A stretch of 64,000 nt of DNA from Callaeas wilsoni (Eukaryota; Chordata; Aves; Passeriformes; Callaeidae): contig VWPU01003031.1 of assembly GCA_013398955.1 (NCBI GenBank), positions 106,704-170,703 of the forward strand, in the 5' to 3' direction. Positions 36,925 to 49,500 of this stretch are shown one piece after another. The position numbers and the translations under genes were made by a program. Position 1 is the stretch's first letter, and each line of letters opens with the position of its first letter. Below the pieces are notes generated by a model. The model ran no database searches. It was not told the origin of the DNA and saw only the letters and a list, made by a program, of their open reading frames with translations.

Positions 36925-39900
36925 GTTTGTTAATGTATTTCTTTATTTGACTAAATAGAACAACTGAAAATTGCAGTCGTTATTTAATTTGTTGAGAATT
37001 GCCCCACAGGTACACGCACATGAAATATATTCATTTGAGGAATGAGAGAAGGTATTCTATTTTCCCGATTCCAGACTTTTCCTTTTATTCCTCTAATATG
37101 TCAAACTTTTTGTGTGGCTAGTGAGCTTGCCAAAACAGAATACATAAGTACCAGAGCCTACTGCCTAACTGCTGCCCTGGTTATCCTTGAGGTTAAACAT
37201 TTTACTCTATTGGCCCCAGGGCATTTTTTGGCCCCTAATTTTATCTACAAAAGGTATGAAATTCTCTTCCTCCCCAACAAATAGCTAACTCAAAATCACA
37301 TAAGAAATTAACTAACCACAGTCATGGAAGTGCCTTTTCGATCAAGTCTCTTTTCAATATCGTAGCCCAGGCTATTTATTGAAGCATGCTAAGAGAAAGA
37401 CTTATTCATTCTGTTGGAATTCGTCCATGGTTCATTTTTATGCAAAGAAGACCTCATCTTCTTTAAAGAAGAAAAAATTAATTACTAATGAGCATTAAAA
37501 AAACCTGAGAAAAATCATTCAGCTTTAGTAACACATCACTGCATCAACTTTGTCAGAGAATTATGAGTAATTTTCATCAAAGCTTATTCAAACTTTTGAT
37601 GGTCTTTCTTGAGGATGTGGTAGAGCTCTGGTGTTACTGAATAATATTATTAATACTATTAATACTATTGCCAATTTCAATTTTAATATCAACGGCAATA
37701 ATAATAATAAGAAGAAGAAGAATTAGTGTTTGTACTACCTTTCATTAGTGCCTTTATAAACGTTATTTAAGACTTGAAAAATTTCAGAACATAATTAATC
37801 ATTATTTTTTGTATATTTATCTTTAGAACTGAGACTGATTTATTGCTTTGTGAAAGTATCAGTTTCTCAAACCCTTTTTCAGTTTCACGACCAGATGTTT
37901 TGCCATTTTTGCTAGGAAAGTACTATGCAGAGAAGGTTATTTACACTGACCATTGTATGGAGCTGTTTTAAAGGTAAGTGTTTACCCAAGAATTTTAAGT
38001 ACCTTTGGAGGGAAAATTGTACATGATTTAGTCATTATAGTTGTTCCTCCCATTTACTGGTAAGGCTGGTGAATACTGTCCTGTCTGCTCACACCAGTAA
38101 ATTAAAAGATGCTCCTGGGCACTGGAAAAGCCTCATCTGTACTTCTAAAGAGTTGGACTCATCCTTGCAGGACATCGCCTGAGGTCATCTGTCATTTTCC
38201 CATGCATCTCTCCCTAAGCAGAATTTAAAACAACAGCTGCAATGACAAAGGCCGCTCTTCGGGATCATTTAATTTACTGGTGTGGATGGACCTGTGGAGT
38301 CCTAGTTTATTTCGTATGAACATAATGTTAACTTCACTAAAAATTGGCAGCCTCCCATATGGAAAATAATGTCTTAAAGACAGAAAGTTTAAATAAAATT
38401 TGGAGTAACTTGTGATCTCAAACCTGTTTTGTAGTGAGGAACTTAGACTGTGTCAGCTGAAACAGATTCCTGTATATTTCCTTCTTTACCTCCTCTGACA
38501 GCAGTCGAGGAACTGTTTTAGCATTGTGCTTGTTCTTTAGGATGAGATCCTAAAACGTGCAGCTGGAGATGAGATCAAAGATTGATGAAGTCCTGGTGTC
38601 AGCGGGAGACACTGTGAACAGCTGGGACCATGCTGGAAGGCATAGGAATATGTTCATTTTATGGAGCAGTCTTTAGCTCCCTGGTGAATCTGTTCATAAA
38701 GATTTTGGAAATGAATGGAGTCATTGCATTGTACTTCATGACTTCCCTTTGGATAGGCTTGGACCTTGTGAGGAATTATACTGTTCTTGATGCTTGACTT
38801 TGTCTATTAAGTCCGTGAAAGGACCAGTCTAATAAAGCTAATATGGGTCACCTGAGTAGGGTCTCATTTGATTAATATGTGACTTAAAAGAGGGTGAATT
38901 TCATCAAGATTATCTGGCCTACTGGACCAGATAATAACGATGGAAGTAGTCCACATTTTCAAATCTGAATGGAAATGAAATCAGTAAGTTACACAAGAAT
39001 TGTATTCTGAGTGAGGGGCAGTTGGTTTTCCTTAGATTTTGGCAGATTCTTACTGGACTACCAGACTTCGAGTTGACTCTAGTCAACTCCCTGTCTTTCA
39101 AAGCTATGCTTAGGTGATACTGACTGAGACAGCCTCACCCAGTGTTTCAAAAGCTACTTTCTTCTACTTTACATTCCTCTTCTATCACTTCATTCCTTCC
39201 ATTCTCTTTGTGTCATCTATAAGGCTTACCTAACTAACTATTCAATAAAGACATTCAGAACACTAATTCGGAACAAAATCAACCAACCATTAATAACAAT
39301 TCCAAAATGATAAATTTCACTGGCTTATCAGAGTGTCAGAAACAGTACATCTGATATCACCCAGAGAAACACAATGTGAAAGGAGAAGGGAATGCCTATG
39401 GTGGTTGCAAATTGTGAAATTGGCTCAGATCTTTAATTAAATAGCACCTCAATGGCCTGAAAAACCCAGAGAATTAAGAGCTGGCCTAAGAGTTGAAGTG
39501 CTGAGAGACTGAAGTGCTAGGTGCTAGGAGACCAAATAATTTTCCAGTGGTTCTTGTCTGTGCTTAGGACTTCTCTTTGAAGACACATCTTCAGTGTTCT
39601 GCCCTCCGTGTACTTGCTTAGTTTCTACCTCCTCCTACTGTCCCATATGTTAAGCTTTTATTATAAGCTTCTTTGATCCCTAAATCCCATTTAATCATAT
39701 TCATGTCTGCTTCTGTGGATCACTGCACCTTCACTCTTGACTCCATATCTAACAGAACATTCAAGAGGAAAAATGAAGTCACAGAAGGATAGTCCATATT
39801 TCTTTTGTTCTGATAAAGAGACTCCAGAAATGTCCACAACTGCAGTTTAAAATAAAATATGATTATCACACTAGTCAGTGATGTAATTCAGATTTTCTCC

Positions 39901-40291
39901 ATAACTTTAGGAAGTCTATTTTGGCCAAAAGCAAGAGAATAATTTCTGATAAGAACTTGATATTGAAAATATCACCTTAGAGCTGGTTAAAGGAACGCCT
40001 TAATGTACTAGCAGACTAAAAAAAAAGGGTTAATGTGTCCTTAAGGCTGGCAGAAATGAGTGAAAGTGAAATAAGTGGACCTTACTTATTCCTTAGAAGG
40101 CAGATAGACAGTTCTGTGCAGTGGGATTTCCTTTGTTTAAATAATTATTATTTCCTGTGCCTAAGCTAAGTAACTAATTAGATGTAGTACTTCATCGCTT
40201 CTGTTGTAATTGTGGTATTTTCAGTTATCCCTACTCAGTAGAAAAGAACTTCATCACTCTTTTCCCCCACTGATAAATCCAGGAAAAGAAG

Positions 40292-40297
<6 letters not shown>
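36925..40297. other. non-coding DNA; small AAT/AAG repeat
   Basis: No gene recognised. A short AAT-then-AAG trinucleotide repeat lies at about 37697-37722, and TATTAATAC-type units at 37645-37670. The segment 38560-38900 is non-repetitive and could be conserved non-coding sequence, but I have no specific motif for it. Confidence 0.45.
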
Positions 40298-40337
<40 letters not shown>

Positions 40338-40352
40338 AAAAAGAAAAAANAA
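40298..40352. repeat. poly-A tract with an ambiguous base
   Basis: An A run broken by single Gs, with an N at 40350. This is the only ambiguous base in the window and marks a site where sequencing or assembly was uncertain. Confidence 0.95.
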
Positions 40353-40933
40353 CAATATAGGAAGAATTAAGTTTTTTCATGACCTATTAGATAAGAAAAG
40401 AAAAAAAAAAAAAAGAAACTTCAAAGGCATTCGTAGTACAATGAATGAAAATTTGATAGTAATTGAAAAAAATAGTAATGCTGAACGCTGGCAGAGCAAA
40501 GTGACAAAGAGGAAGAATGAAAGGTTAGAAAGAATGGGCTCAGCAACAGAAAAGTTTTAGAATGCTAAATTCTAGTTGAATTATGAGCTCTGGGTGTCCC
40601 CGTCCCTTCACTGAAGTTATTGCAGTCATGAACACTCTGTGCTTTAAAATTAAATATTGGTAAATCTAATTGTCTCCTGTGAAGTGGAACCTAGAATTAC
40701 TGTATCTAAAAGCTGCGGAGCAGGGAAGGAGGAGGGGGAAGAATTGGATCTGTAGCCTATAAACAATGCTCTTTTGAGACTCTGAAGATGCCTTTAAGAC
40801 ACGTCTTCTCTCAACAACCTTCTCTGTCATATGGCCAGTGAGGAGAATCAGAATTATGGTCCATTTCAACACCTAGCACTTTTTTCTCCCAAGTGATTCC
40901 TAGGCATATTGAAGACGTTTCTATGTCCCTTCA
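40353..40933. other. non-coding DNA, nothing recognised
   Basis: Holds a second A run at about 40401-40415. No gene supported. Confidence 0.5.
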
Positions 40934-41067
40934 ACACACTCACACACTCACACACACAGACACACACACTCACACACACAGACACACACACTCACACACA
41001 CACACACACACACTCACACACACAGACACAAACACACACACACACACACACACTCTCTCTCTCTCTC
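40934..41067. repeat. (CA)n microsatellite with CT tail
   Basis: CA repeat of about 120 bp, interrupted by regularly spaced CT and GA dinucleotides, followed by about seven CT units. The 22-bp pattern around cacagacacacacactcaca occurs twice, so the interruptions themselves have been duplicated. The His/Thr-rich open frames here are artefacts. Confidence 0.95.
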
Positions 41068-41495
41068 CCTTCAGCTGTCCATTTCCTAAGTCGTCCCATC
41101 CTGGGCATGTTTCAAAGAACCCACCAGACCCTTGTGCCTCACTCCATGTCTCAGACACCTGAAGCAAGGAGAAGATGCTGATACTCTGTTATAGAAGCAA
41201 AGCTCTGCACGCCTGAATTTTAGTATAATTACAAGTCAGTTTTGTGGGGTGTTTTGTCTCAGATTTCCTTGTTAACTAATTCTGGCTCGATGTGGTGACC
41301 TTTAAGAATCCTCTGTGTCTGTGTTTTCCTGGTAGCTCTATGCAGTATTCAGATGGCAATATGACTGCTGCAAATTCCACAGTATTTCATTATTTTAGTG
41401 CTGAGTGTCATGACAGTAATTTGAGGGACACATCTGGATTTCATCTGTAAACTGGGAATTAGGAACAAAAAGGTTTTTCAAAGTTTGGCTTTGAA
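41068..41495. other. non-coding DNA, nothing recognised
   Basis: No gene supported and no retrocopy recognised upstream of the following poly-A run. Confidence 0.5.
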
Positions 41496-41499
41496 TCTA

Positions 41500-41535
41500 C
41501 CAAAAAAAAAAAAAGTTAGTAAAAAAAGGAATAAG

Positions 41536-41581
<46 letters not shown>

Positions 41582-41589
41582 AAAAAAAC
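41500..41589. repeat. poly-A tract
   Basis: Several A runs; the longest, 41536-41579, is 44 uninterrupted As. There is no polyadenylation signal or gene-like sequence just upstream that would prove a retrocopy. Confidence 0.95.
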
Positions 41590-43089
41590 AGTGGATATTT
41601 TCCAGTGTTGCAATAATTACCTTTCAGACTCTTTGCCACCAAACTGGCAGTTCCACCCTAGAGCCTGGGCTTTGTGAAAGTATAAAGGAGGAAAAAGATA
41701 GCAGGAGAGCACATAGAGAGATCATCAAAGACAACTTTATGTGCTGAGATCCACCCAAACCAGCCAATAAAATGTGGGAAGAAAAGGTAAAAGAGACATT
41801 TATTTACTTGTGCTTTGGATTGTTTCAAAGCAACTTCTCTAGAGTCAAGGGAACCCTTACCCTCCACTGCCCCATTGCCCCTCCTGCAAAAAGAAAACGG
41901 CTGCTTCCAACAGAAAAGACGAAATAACGTATTTACATGAGATTACAAAGTGTTTCTGAAGTTCATAGTAAATTTGAGGCTGTGGAGGGGGGAGCCCAGG
42001 GGAAAACCTGTTACTTTATGTCCTTCCTGAAGCATAAAATTCAGCAAAAATTCAATACTGCTGTCAAATGCCAAATAGGCAGGTCGATATGTTAAACAGG
42101 AAGTAGTGACACTTCTAAAGAAATAGGCCAAAGCTTACAGCCAGGCTGAGATATAAACTCTAATGATTTCACACTTTCATTCTTAGTCCACGTGTTTTCT
42201 GACCGAGAAATGGAAAGTGCAGAATTTACAGCCCTCTCTGATGGGATATTCAAGGGTACAATTTCATACTACAGTTCTTTCACTCTTTTGCAATGCTTGT
42301 TATGTTCATTTCATTCTTATTAGAGATGAATGGAAAGCTAAAGCCCTCACTGACACTACATCAAATATGTGAATGGGCAAGGCTATCAAGTTTCCTGAAT
42401 TTTGATATCAGATAAATACATGACCAATTCTACCTGTTCTTTCTGCTAAACCAGATATTGCATATCTCCTTGTTTTATAAGACATTCTTAAATTAACCTG
42501 TTCTGGCCCAAACCTGAAACTCATAAAACATCCTCGACCTTTTCAAATTTATTTTTCTTCAGAAGCAATTCAGAAGTTCTGAAAAGTTTGCTGCCTACAG
42601 AATTAATAGAGCACTTGAAATATAATGGAATCTACAATATTAAGGCAAGAATGCTTCTTCTCATTTCTTCCTTCATATGAGGCCTCCATTTTATTTGTAT
42701 GGTTACATCTACAAGACTAGTACTTCTTACAGAATTCGTACAGCAATTATTAAAGTGCTGTGTATTTAAATAGAAGTAAACAATTGTTCCAGAATCCTGT
42801 AGCATGAAATGAGGCTCTCCTATATTAGTTCAAAATATCTTCCCATCCCAATGCAGTGCTGATCCTATAAATAGTATCAGAAATAGGTCCATCTCTGTCT
42901 CAAAGCCTCAAGATCGAGCAGCAATCAACTGAATGAGATCAGTTTAGAGGCAGGCACGGCTTGAAAACATGTAATTGTGTTCTGCAGTATTACAAAATGG
43001 AAAGTACATGACCCCTTACTCTGACTGCCATGTAGGAGGCTAAGTTTTCAAATGTATAAAATTCTGCACAAGTCTCTTTCTTGAAATGA
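41590..43089. other. non-coding DNA, nothing recognised
   Basis: AT-rich, no gene supported and no repeat family recognised. Confidence 0.5.
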
Positions 43090-43420
43090 TGCTGCTAGAC
43101 TGGATTTTATCATCTCAAATGTTTGCTACGCTAATAGGCCTCATAATACACCGGGAGTATAGTGCATTGATGCAGATTAACAATATAAAAAGTTAAGCTA
43201 GGTTTTATATTAGCATTATTCTTAATGCTAATGTAATGCCGAACCACTAAGGCAGCATTGTTAGAGTGTTAGTACTGTAGATTGTAATGACAAAAGGAAT
43301 TAGATGGGTTTTCTATGTTAAATCAATCATTAAGTGGTGGTATAATTATTTGCTGTTAGTAAAGCTCCTTTTTCCCCCTATTGTAAAATTGACAGTGTAC
43401 GAAAGTAATTGCACTGTTTT
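43090..43420. promoter_or_regulatory. candidate conserved non-coding element with homeodomain-type motifs
   Basis: A non-repetitive AT-rich block. It contains a perfect inverted repeat, ATTAGCATTA / TAATGCTAAT with a 4-base loop (43209-43232), whose arms carry TAAT/ATTA cores. An NK2-type site, TTAAGTGG, lies at 43330-43337, next to AATCAATCA and ATAATTAT. The motif cluster suggests a developmental enhancer. Function and conservation are inference. Confidence 0.3.
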
Positions 43421-43957
43421 CATTTCAGCAGGGCTCCTTTAGATTAGAGTTGGGGAGGAAAGATGTGGCACTTCTAATCCTTTTGACATTTCAGGAGGAA
43501 TGCATGAGTAATATTGCATAGCCATGTAATTAATCAGCCTGGGTATTTGTGGTCTACAAAGCATGTATTTCTACTTGCATTAGGATGGGAAGGGTGAATG
43601 GTGGGTGGGAGAGTTTCTGCGTTCTGCCTTTCCACTGGTTTAATTACAGTGGGACATTGTCTTCAATAATTTCCTTTGTCAACTTTGTGTGTGCCTTGCA
43701 TGTTAAAATCATGGCTAGAACAACTCTCAGTTGCAATATTTTAAATTGGAATAGAGGAACTTGCTTATTAGTAAACTTAGGTTTTTATCCTTGATAGACT
43801 GGTCATCACAAAGGATTTATGAAAACTAGAGTCAGGGATTCTGTCTGTAGAATACTGAGGTTTCCTTAGGGAATTAGGGATATTAGCTGGATGTTTTGTT
43901 TCTTTCTTCTGACGTAAGACTAGTTCTTGTAAGGTTACACAAGGACATGAACTACCT
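43421..43957. other. non-coding DNA, nothing recognised
   Basis: No gene supported. The open frame at 43549-43794 (+) has no recognisable domain. Confidence 0.5.
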
Positions 43958-44480
43958 TCCTTCCGTCCTTCCTTCCTTCCTTCCTTCTTTCCCTCCTTCC
44001 TTTCTTCCTTCCTTCCTCCCGCTCCTTCCGCCCCTTCCCCACCTTCCCTCCCTTCCGCCCCTTCCGCTCCTTCCTCTCCTTCCGCACCTTCCGCTCCTTC
44101 CTCACCTTCCGCACCTTCCGCACCTTCTGCACCTTCCGCACCTTCCTTCCGCCCCTTCCGCCCCTTCCGCACCTTCCGCACCTTCTGCACCTTCCGCACC
44201 TTTCTTCCGCACCTTTCTTCTGCACCTTCCGCCCCTTCCTCCCGCACCTTCCCTCCGCACCTTCCTTCCTCCCGTCCTTCCTTCCTTCCTTCCGTCCCTC
44301 CTTCCTTCCTCCCTTCCTCCCTCTCTTCCTCTCTTCCTCTCTTCCTTCCTCCCTTCCTTCCTCCCTCCCTCTCTTCCTTCCTCTTTCTTATCCCTCTCTC
44401 CATGTTCCATTCTATCATCCCCTCTTCCCTCCTTTCCCTCTTTTCTTCCTCCATCATTTCTTTCTTCCTACCTTCTCTTT
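43958..44480. repeat. long CTTCC tract enclosing a degenerate 9-bp minisatellite
   Basis: About 520 bp almost entirely of C and T on the plus strand. The core, about 44015-44270, uses the same 9-bp units as the array at 5932-6102 (CCGCACCTT and CCGCCCCTT), mixed with variants CCGCTCCTT, CTGCACCTT and CCTCACCTT and with extra CTTCC insertions. No 27-bp order is kept. The flanks are CTTC/CTTCC/CTCC tetranucleotide repeats with different neighbouring sequence from the first array. The 226-codon Arg/Lys/Glu/Gly-rich and 200-codon Ser/Pro/Leu-rich open frames are products of the repeat. Confidence 0.96.
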
Positions 44481-45964
44481 CATCTCAATTCTCAGTGAAA
44501 GTGAAATCCATTTTTAATCTCACAGAACAATGCTTATGTTTGCTATTCAGAGCAGAAATGGGGTCTATTTAAATCACATTTTAGCATAATACTTACTCTT
44601 CTTGTAATGGTAGCAGCAAGTAGCACATATGTGTTTTTATAAAGGAGCACACAATATTTTTCTAGAACAATGATAAGACAGAAGAGCAAGTCGGGAATTA
44701 GTGAAATCTTGCACTCATCATAATGGAAATAAACCAGTAAATCACTGAGAAAAAAACACTTTTTCACATTCTTCCTTGAAGAGACCTAACACCAGATGTG
44801 TTTTTTAAAATTTATAAGGCACTCACTATTCTGCAGAAAGATATGTTACCTCCCAGAGAAAAACACCCAGAGATATACCACACCTCAAATCTTTAAATGT
44901 GTTCTCTTACCTGTTGAGGTAATGCCAGCAGACTTGCTCCTTTCCTGGGCTGTAATACTGCCAGCCTTAGTGAAATGAAGGCTACAGTATATGGATTGAA
45001 TCCTCATGAACTTCATCAAGAGAGAACAGAATATGCTACTTTTTCTGCAGTGCTAGGCACTACACAGTTTTTGACATACCCAGAGTTCAGACAGAACACT
45101 GTCTGGAAATCACAGCTATCATGAACATCAGTGAAGAAGATGTAGGAAAGTGTATGATTTGCGGTGTACTGCAGATACGAAAAATGTGGGAAAGCACCAT
45201 GTATCACGATAACTCATGAATTGAGAGATGGGGAAAAAAAAGAAAAGAAAAAAAATTAGAGAATCATCCCCTGACCAATTCTACATCTTTATAACCTAGT
45301 TTATTTTAACCAATAACATATTTTCAAGGGGGTATTTCAAAATGTGTGTATGAAGGTACATTCGGTGACATATTAAGCTCTGAACTGGACTTCCAAAACT
45401 CACATCAAGAGACTTATTAAACTTCATTTACCCTTTGGTTCTGTTATATAAATATGTAGTCTTTCTTCCTTGTACTAGGCTTAGATGGTTTTCTGTTGCT
45501 TTTATGTTTCTGTTTTCAAAATTGTTAAATGGATGCCAGTAATAATAATTTGTGTGTCTGGTATACGTTGATATTTTTTGGTACATTTTCTCTAAAGATA
45601 AGCAGATGGGGGGTTATTAAATTCTATAAAACTATATGTTTTAAAGAAATAGACTATGAAGGCAGTTTGAAAAGTCATGCTGAGCTGGCCTCCTTTTTAA
45701 CTGGTTCAGAGCCATGATACACAAATTGTTGGTAACACATTTTAAGTTGTTAATTGGTTATGGTCTCTTATGGTCTTAATCAATAAATTAATTGAGCTGT
45801 TGTCAGATGCTTTTCCTCACTTTCATTTACTTCAGAAACAAATAATTGCCAAGCTATCTATCTTCAATTGAAGTCAAACAGTTAAATCATAAAAAAAAAA
45901 AAAAGAAAATCTGTTAGAAATTCCTTCTTACACAAATGAAAACTGAGAAAATTCACCCTTGATT
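44481..45964. other. non-coding DNA, nothing recognised
   Basis: AT-rich with A runs near 45233-45257 and 45891-45907. No gene supported. Confidence 0.5.
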
Positions 45965-46535
45965 TATATTAGTACGCCGGCGCTCTGGCTGGGCCAGGAG
46001 AGCTGCAGCTTGTCCAGGGGTGCCCAACACAAGAGGAGGGCACTCTGTGGCACTGTGTGCCTCGCTAGCCAGCTCCCTTGCCCGTGCGGTGGAGGGCACG
46101 GAGCCACGCGTGCCCGGGGCTTATGGATTGCTCAAGCGTAACCAGAAATTAATGAGCAAGGCAGCTTCTTCGGCTGGTATTCCAAGGGTTTATTGTAGAA
46201 ACTCCCTCAAAGGGGTCCGGACATGAAGAAGGGAGGAACTTCCAGCCAGGATGCAGTTAAAAGGGGTACAGAGAAGGAGACAGGGATGACGTAGCAGTGA
46301 CCGATAGGAAGAAGGGAAGGGCGGGACAGGTTTGGCTACCTTTCCTTGGAATATACGAGGGGTGTCTGTCAGCTGTCAATCAGACAGACCGAGCCTACAT
46401 CAGGTCACAGGAATTCAATGGGAGGAACCATTGTCACAGAGGGGCATTTAAGCTTTGGAGCCAGCCCACCAAACCTCTTTATCTGGGCTATGTGGCCCCC
46501 TGGGCATTACTGTGGTTGGTGCAGTCACCACAACA
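45965..46535 (-). mobile_element. solo LTR of an endogenous retrovirus (family C), second copy
   Basis: A 571-bp LTR in the same orientation and family as 26520-27072. Shared blocks include tacgccggcgc near the low-coordinate end, a cctcgctagccagc block, a gcggtggagggca block, aagggtttattgtagaa (reverse-strand polyadenylation signal near 46190), aggggtgtctgtca, and the caccacaaca end. It is flanked by TTGATT on both sides (45959-45964 and 46536-46541), a 6-bp target duplication. That differs from the CCTTCC of the other copy, so these are separate insertions and not the two ends of one provirus. No internal genes remain. Confidence 0.88.
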
Positions 46536-49500
46536 TTGATTGTCACTCATCTTTAATTTCACATATCAAGTCCATAACATGGCAGTCAAATTTGGTCTAT
46601 CCCTCTGTCTGTCTGTGAATCTTTTGTTCATGTTACGAATGCAGCAGCTGACAGAGAATCACAGTCATATTCTTAGAAGTTGTTTCTGTTCTCTCACCCT
46701 GACACAACAGCACTTTTAAGGAAGCGCTTCAAGGCTCCATGAGGTTTAGGAGGAGAAGGACTGAAGGGCATGCTGGGCAAGCAGCAACAAAAACATGCCA
46801 AAACCCAATGGAACCCATTGTGGTGGCTCCTTGCTTTAAATCCTCTGAATGCGTGTTCAGGCTGTTTTATTTCACAGCTGTCACTGAGGTTCTTGCAGGT
46901 GGTCCCAGCACATTGTTCATGCATTTTGTTGCTATCACTGCACAATATGCTTCTAATAAGAAGGCAAAATTCATTGTCAAGTGAGGTGGCAGGAAGAGAC
47001 GTAAGTTATGTATCAGGTGTTGGACATGATTATTCTAGTCCTAAATATGTACATAAATCCTTGACCTGGGACTCCCACTGAGAGGAGGTAGAGGAATAAA
47101 AAAGAGATAATCTACTGATTTTTCACAGAGATGTCATTGACTAAGGTGAGAGTGACCCTTTTGTAAAATTCTGGCTTAAAACATCCATATAATCTTGAAA
47201 AGTATATCTAGACTCCTAAAACTCAAACTGGACATGGCATTGACTTCAGAATTGCAGTTTAATAGGAACATGGGCAAACTTCCCAATGTTTTATATGAGA
47301 AAACATTCAGGTAGTCCTATTTAAAAGTTCTTTTAAATATTCTTTAAGTCAAATTTAAAATTTCTAATTACAGAAATAGAGAGACTCTTGCAAAGAAGAA
47401 GCTTTAGTGTATTACATATATGTGGCTTGTCCAATAACTAAAGGAAGGGGCCTGGAAAAGTCTGTTTGTGTTACGTACTTATACTATACAGAAGTCACAG
47501 CACAGAAAGGAGTTGTTTGTTTGATTTGGTTTGGTTTGTTGTGTTTTTGTGGTTTGTTTCCCATGGCAAGAACACATTAGTATAAACAAATGGATAAATA
47601 AAGACCAGAAAATAATCCAGAATAAATGAAAACGTAACCAGGAATACACTTTATACTTTCAAGAATTTTTTAAAATGAAACCTGTCATCTGAATCCTAAT
47701 CATTAACCTACTTCACTCTGTCTTGAACTGAATATATTGATACCTTAGTCTCTGGAGCTTATACGTAAGAACTTAAATAGAATATAATTTTTATAGGGTG
47801 TTCTTTTCTACAAGAAACTCGTTGTGGCTTGAAGTACTTACACTCAGAATCTTAAGAACTGAGAGTAAAGAACTGAGCAGCAGTTTGCTCTGAATTATAG
47901 GCCAGTAAAAGAGCAAAACATGTTTTGAGGACCTTAGTGTTGAAATCCAAATCCCTTTCTACACTTCTGCTTCCTCATGGAAATCCCAGGAAATTCTTAC
48001 TTGTTTAATGAGTTGGACAAAGAGATGCTGGGAGAGTTTTTCCAGTCAAAAGGGTGCTAGAATACAAGCCAAACACAGAAAACAAGCAGTACTGTGCTGC
48101 AAGAGGAGAATATCAGCAAGCAATTAAGGAATTCTAAAAATAAAAGCTGTAGGGATATATTTAATTCTTTTAGGAAAAAGTGTATTCACTGTCTTCATCA
48201 GTGGAGCAATTCTGCTTTAGTCTATCTTATTCTTGATGATATTTGTGTTTCATCCAGACCAAACTCTCTTTCTTAAAATATTGATACGTGGATGAGATGT
48301 TTTCAGTGCAAGGCAATATATAAGAAAAAATCATTATTCAAAAAAAGAAAAAACAAAACATCAATAATACATATAATACTTATAATATTTATATCATTAT
48401 TGATATATTATGAATTTTTCATCTTAGATATAAGTAAAATTTTTACCCAACATGCCAGAAAAACTCTAGATTTTATTAATTAACTTCAACAAATTGCCAT
48501 ATCTATTATTAGAATTTTCTAATTCACCTTATTGCATAAAGTATGTTATCAAATGGCACATCACTGAATAACATAGGAAGAATATTTTAGAGACTTAAAG
48601 AAAGAGTATTCTTTTGTATTAAAGTTACTAGACAATTTCTAATTCCAAGCTAAAATTATAGATTATATTCTGTTATAGTTGTGGTCACTATGTGTTAAGA
48701 GCACTGCATGGTTCGATCTCTCTGGTTCTGGCCAATGTTTTTCCAAAAACAAAGCTGAAAATCTAAACTTGTTTGATATTCTTGGAAAATGCTTTCTGCC
48801 TCAGTTTCTGCATTTGCCAAGGGAATGTCATAGCCTTTTTGTACGTGACAAGAGAAAATGATAATATTAATGTTCTTTATGAAAGCTTCTAAGATCTATG
48901 GATAAAAAGATTGCGTATATATCAGCATTTTATAGTTGTTGAAATTCTAATAGTATTAAGAGATAATTTTTCTGTACAGTGAATGGACGAGAGGACACAG
49001 ATAATAATTTGCCAATCTAGACAGAAAAAGAGCAAAATAGCCCATTATCTGCATTTTCATTTGATAATAGGATGTCCAGAGAGAGAAAAGAAAATTTAAT
49101 CAGGAAGGGACCATGGCCTTTTATTTTCATGAACTTTGCTTTGGAACAAAATGGAAGCATTCATCTTATTTTGTTGGTATCAGCCCTTTCCAATGTTACT
49201 AAGAATAGTTGAATATTGCAAGTTAACAGGATAATATCAATATCACAACAAGATAAATGTTTCCTTTTCATAATGTAAACCAACACCACAGGCCCTCCAG
49301 TATCCAGAGAAGGTAGGTATGAGCTGAATTAACCTGCATTAAAACAACTCAATAAATCAAATATTTAAGGCTCTCTGAAAGTTTTCAAGATTAGAAATGC
49401 TTGCAAAAATCACATTTAAAACATGTGCCACTGAGTCAGAGTCAGGAAAGATATGCTGAGATGCAAGGGGAGTCTTCTGAGCTTGTATTTATAATTATTT

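Noticed and set aside
41536..41579. Processed pseudogene ending in poly-A
   Set aside because: No gene-like sequence, polyadenylation signal or flanking duplication is visible upstream.
43777..44457. 226-codon Arg/Glu/Gly/Lys-rich open frame, longest in the window
   Set aside because: Lies on a homopyrimidine CTTCC tract; composition is dictated by the repeat.
26520..46535. Interpretation of the two family C LTRs as the ends of one 20-kb provirus
   Set aside because: Target duplications differ (CCTTCC versus TTGATT), and the DNA between contains no retroviral gene remnants.
46739..47081. Two overlapping plus-strand open frames considered as a gene
   Set aside because: No recognisable domain; overlapping frames are equally open and there is no clear splice pattern.
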